From Phenylobacterium sp. (GTDB lineage: Bacteria; Pseudomonadota; Alphaproteobacteria; Caulobacterales; Caulobacteraceae), in assembly GCF_030679875.1 (NCBI RefSeq), contig NZ_JAUXSP010000005.1, forward strand, positions 31,107 to 95,106: a stretch of 64,000 nucleotides of DNA, given 5' to 3'. The stretch's first letter is position 1, and each line of letters starts with the position of its first letter. This document shows positions 62,827 to 64,000 of the stretch, piece by piece. The translations under genes were made by a program, and so were the position numbers. Below the pieces are notes generated by a model. That model was given only the letters and a program-made list of their open reading frames with translations. It searched no databases and was not told where the DNA came from.

Positions 62827-63173
62827 TGCGAGACCCTTCAAAATGCGCCGGGCGGCCAATCTGGAGTCACGGAGGCGACGCTCACAGGGACGAACCGGTC
62901 CTCGTCGCGGCAGGCGCGAAGTCCGACATCTCTGGAGCGGTGAAAACCTCTTTAGACACCCTCGCCCTGTGCGGGCGTGATCGGCCGGCGACGGCTCTTC
63001 TGTTGAACGACGGGACAGACGACAGCCGTCTGCCTCCACGCCAAGTATGACCGTACCATAAATATGAGCCGAAAGAAAGGCTTGGGGCCTTCAGGGCCTG
63101 GGCGGGAGCTTTGGTTCGGGCATGTGTCGTGCCGATACCCCGATCACCCCTATCGCAGCGCGCCCGTGGCCGG
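62827..63173. other. Intergenic region between fdxA and carD
   Basis: 347 bases with no gene seen. The carD promoter should be near 63030-63070, where an AT-rich patch (ATACTTGG, TAAATATGA) lies. Confidence 0.4.
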
Positions 63174-63515
63174 TCAGGAGCCGCGGCCGGGCTTTTCGCT
63201 GAAATACTTGTCCAGCTTGCCGGTCTCGCGCTCGTATTGTTCGGCGTCGGCCGGCGGCTCGCCCTTGACCGTGATATTCGGCCAGACGCGGGAATATTCT
63301 GAATTGATCCGCAGCCACTTGCCGTCGGGATCGTCCTCGGTATCGGGCTTGATGGCGTCCACCGGGCATTCCGGCTCGCACACGCCGCAGTCGATGCACT
63401 CGTCCGGATTGATGGCCAGGAAGTTCTCGCCCTCATAGAAACAGTCGACCGGACAGACCTCCACGCAATCCATGAACTTACATTTGATGCAGGCATCCAT
63501 GACGATGTAGGTCAT
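63174..63515 (-). CDS. fdxA: Ferredoxin FdxA (3Fe-4S/4Fe-4S, seven-iron)
   Basis: A 113-residue cytosolic electron carrier. [20 protein letters not shown] and then CPVDCFYEG and [15 protein letters not shown] give the Cys groups; spacing fits a seven-iron ferredoxin with C-terminal extension. ATG 63515 was chosen on family N-terminus; the ribosome site is weak. Gene order helicase, S4, fdxA, carD is that of Caulobacter. Confidence 0.95.
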   Translation of the reverse strand: MTYIVMDACIKCKFMDCVEVCPVDCFYEGENFLAINPDECIDCGVCEPECPVDAIKPDTEDDPDGKWLRINSEYSRVWPNITVKGEPPADAEQYERETGKLDKYFSEKPGRGS

Positions 63516-63636
63516 CGGGACAATAGCTCCGGTCGCGACCAGCAGGGGCGCGGGGTTTGGAAGGCGCGGGTTTTTCACGGCGCGGGGGCGCCTTGTCAAC
63601 CAGGGGGGCTTAGCGCGTCTTTGGCCGTGGCGCGCC

Positions 63637-63936
63637 TCAGTATATCTGCAAGGGTGAATAGAGGGTTCGGGCCTCGGCCGGCGGGCCGCGCCGTTCGCCC
63701 ATGGCCTCCACCGTCACCGCCGTCACCCGCCCCCCGATGGCGAAGACCAGCTGGTCGCCGGCCCGCACCGTGCGCGAGGGCTTGTCCAGCCGGTTCTCCT
63801 GGCCGCTCCGGGTCAGGCGCACGCGCTTGTTCTCCACAAAGGCCGCGGCCAGGGTGCGGGTCTTGAAGAAGCGCGCCCGCCACAGCCAGACATCGATCCG
63901 GCAGGTGTCGGGGGACTCAGGAGCCTCGGGCTTCAT
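63637..63936 (-). CDS. S4-domain RNA-binding protein (HslR-like)
   Basis: A 99-residue protein whose first part ([20 protein letters not shown], residues about 13-32) is the S4 RNA-binding fold of the Hsp15/HslR type. It overlaps the helicase stop by four bases (ATGA). Role may be ribosome rescue or maturation. Confidence 0.9.
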   Translation of the reverse strand: MKPEAPESPDTCRIDVWLWRARFFKTRTLAAAFVENKRVRLTRSGQENRLDKPSRTVRAGDQLVFAIGGRVTAVTVEAMGERRGPPAEARTLYSPLQIY

Positions 63937-64000
63937 GCCGCGCCTCCGGGACGCGGCGCTCGGCGTCGGCGGCGGGGCTTGCGCCGGGCCGGCTCTGCGG
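63933..64000 (-). CDS. C-terminal end of an upstream gene, probably helicase (cut by window edge)
   Basis: The last 22 codons are present, ending in TGA at 63933. They encode a basic Arg/Pro-rich tail ([18 protein letters not shown]). The identity as a DEAD/DEAH or superfamily helicase is inferred only from the known Caulobacter gene order next to the S4 protein. Confidence 0.5.
   Translation of the reverse strand, partial: AEPARRKPRRRRRAPRPGGAA

Noticed and set aside
1..64000. CRISPR arrays, insertion sequences, prophage
   Set aside because: No regularly spaced repeats, transposase or phage structural genes were seen.

Overview
The window is GC-rich alphaproteobacterial chromosome, most likely Caulobacterales (Caulobacter, Phenylobacterium or Brevundimonas relatives). 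The evidence is the right-edge block helicase C-terminus, S4 RNA-binding protein, FdxA ferredoxin and CarD, a CtrA-type box (TTAA-N7-TTAAC) near 60.2 kb, and UrcA-like and PQQ-dehydrogenase genes. No prophage, insertion sequence or CRISPR array was seen. Genes overlap tightly, and most of the left two thirds runs on the minus strand.

Left part (1-18 kb, minus strand): the start of a phosphoketolase/transketolase-family enzyme, a small DUF2188-like protein, a giant cyclic beta-1,2-glucan synthase (2861 aa), PEP synthase with an FNR-like box, an ABC ATPase/permease/HlyD export operon, and two small hypothetical genes (one only 50 aa).

Middle part (18-47 kb) is an oxygen-independent metabolism island. 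It holds ubiT-ubiU-ubiV (O2-independent ubiquinone synthesis) coupled to a FAD oxidoreductase; a Crp/Fnr regulator without Fe-S cysteines; a long operon narK1-narK2-narGHJI-parvulin-porin-hemerythrin-carbonic anhydrase-mobA; and moaA, nnrS, nrdJ (B12-dependent, O2-independent ribonucleotide reductase) and moaD-moaB-moeA. On the plus strand lie a UrcA-like protein, an SRPBCC protein, ric/ytfE (Fe-S repair) and hemN (O2-independent heme synthesis). At least nine FNR/DNR-type boxes (TTGAT-N4-ATCAA or near matches) stand before these genes. Together they would allow respiration of nitrate to nitrite while quinone, heme, deoxynucleotides and molybdenum cofactor are made without oxygen, with defence against nitric oxide. 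No nitrite, NO or N2O reductase is present in the window.

Right part (47-64 kb): a retropepsin-like protease, a membrane PQQ glucose-type dehydrogenase, a nitroreductase, a LuxR-type regulator with a cytochrome b561, a PiuC-type dioxygenase, a TFIIB-type zinc-ribbon protein, an ArsR-like regulator with a probable operator, and a copper module (copA, copB, copC-like, MerR-family regulator, glutaredoxin-MauE fusion). Two mer-type promoters share the same first 12 bases, one before copA and one before the glutaredoxin-MauE gene. A CtrA-box operon carries a receiver domain with Glu at the phosphorylation position. The window ends with a CPA-type antiporter, tRNA-Arg(CCT), carD, fdxA, an S4 protein and a helicase tail.
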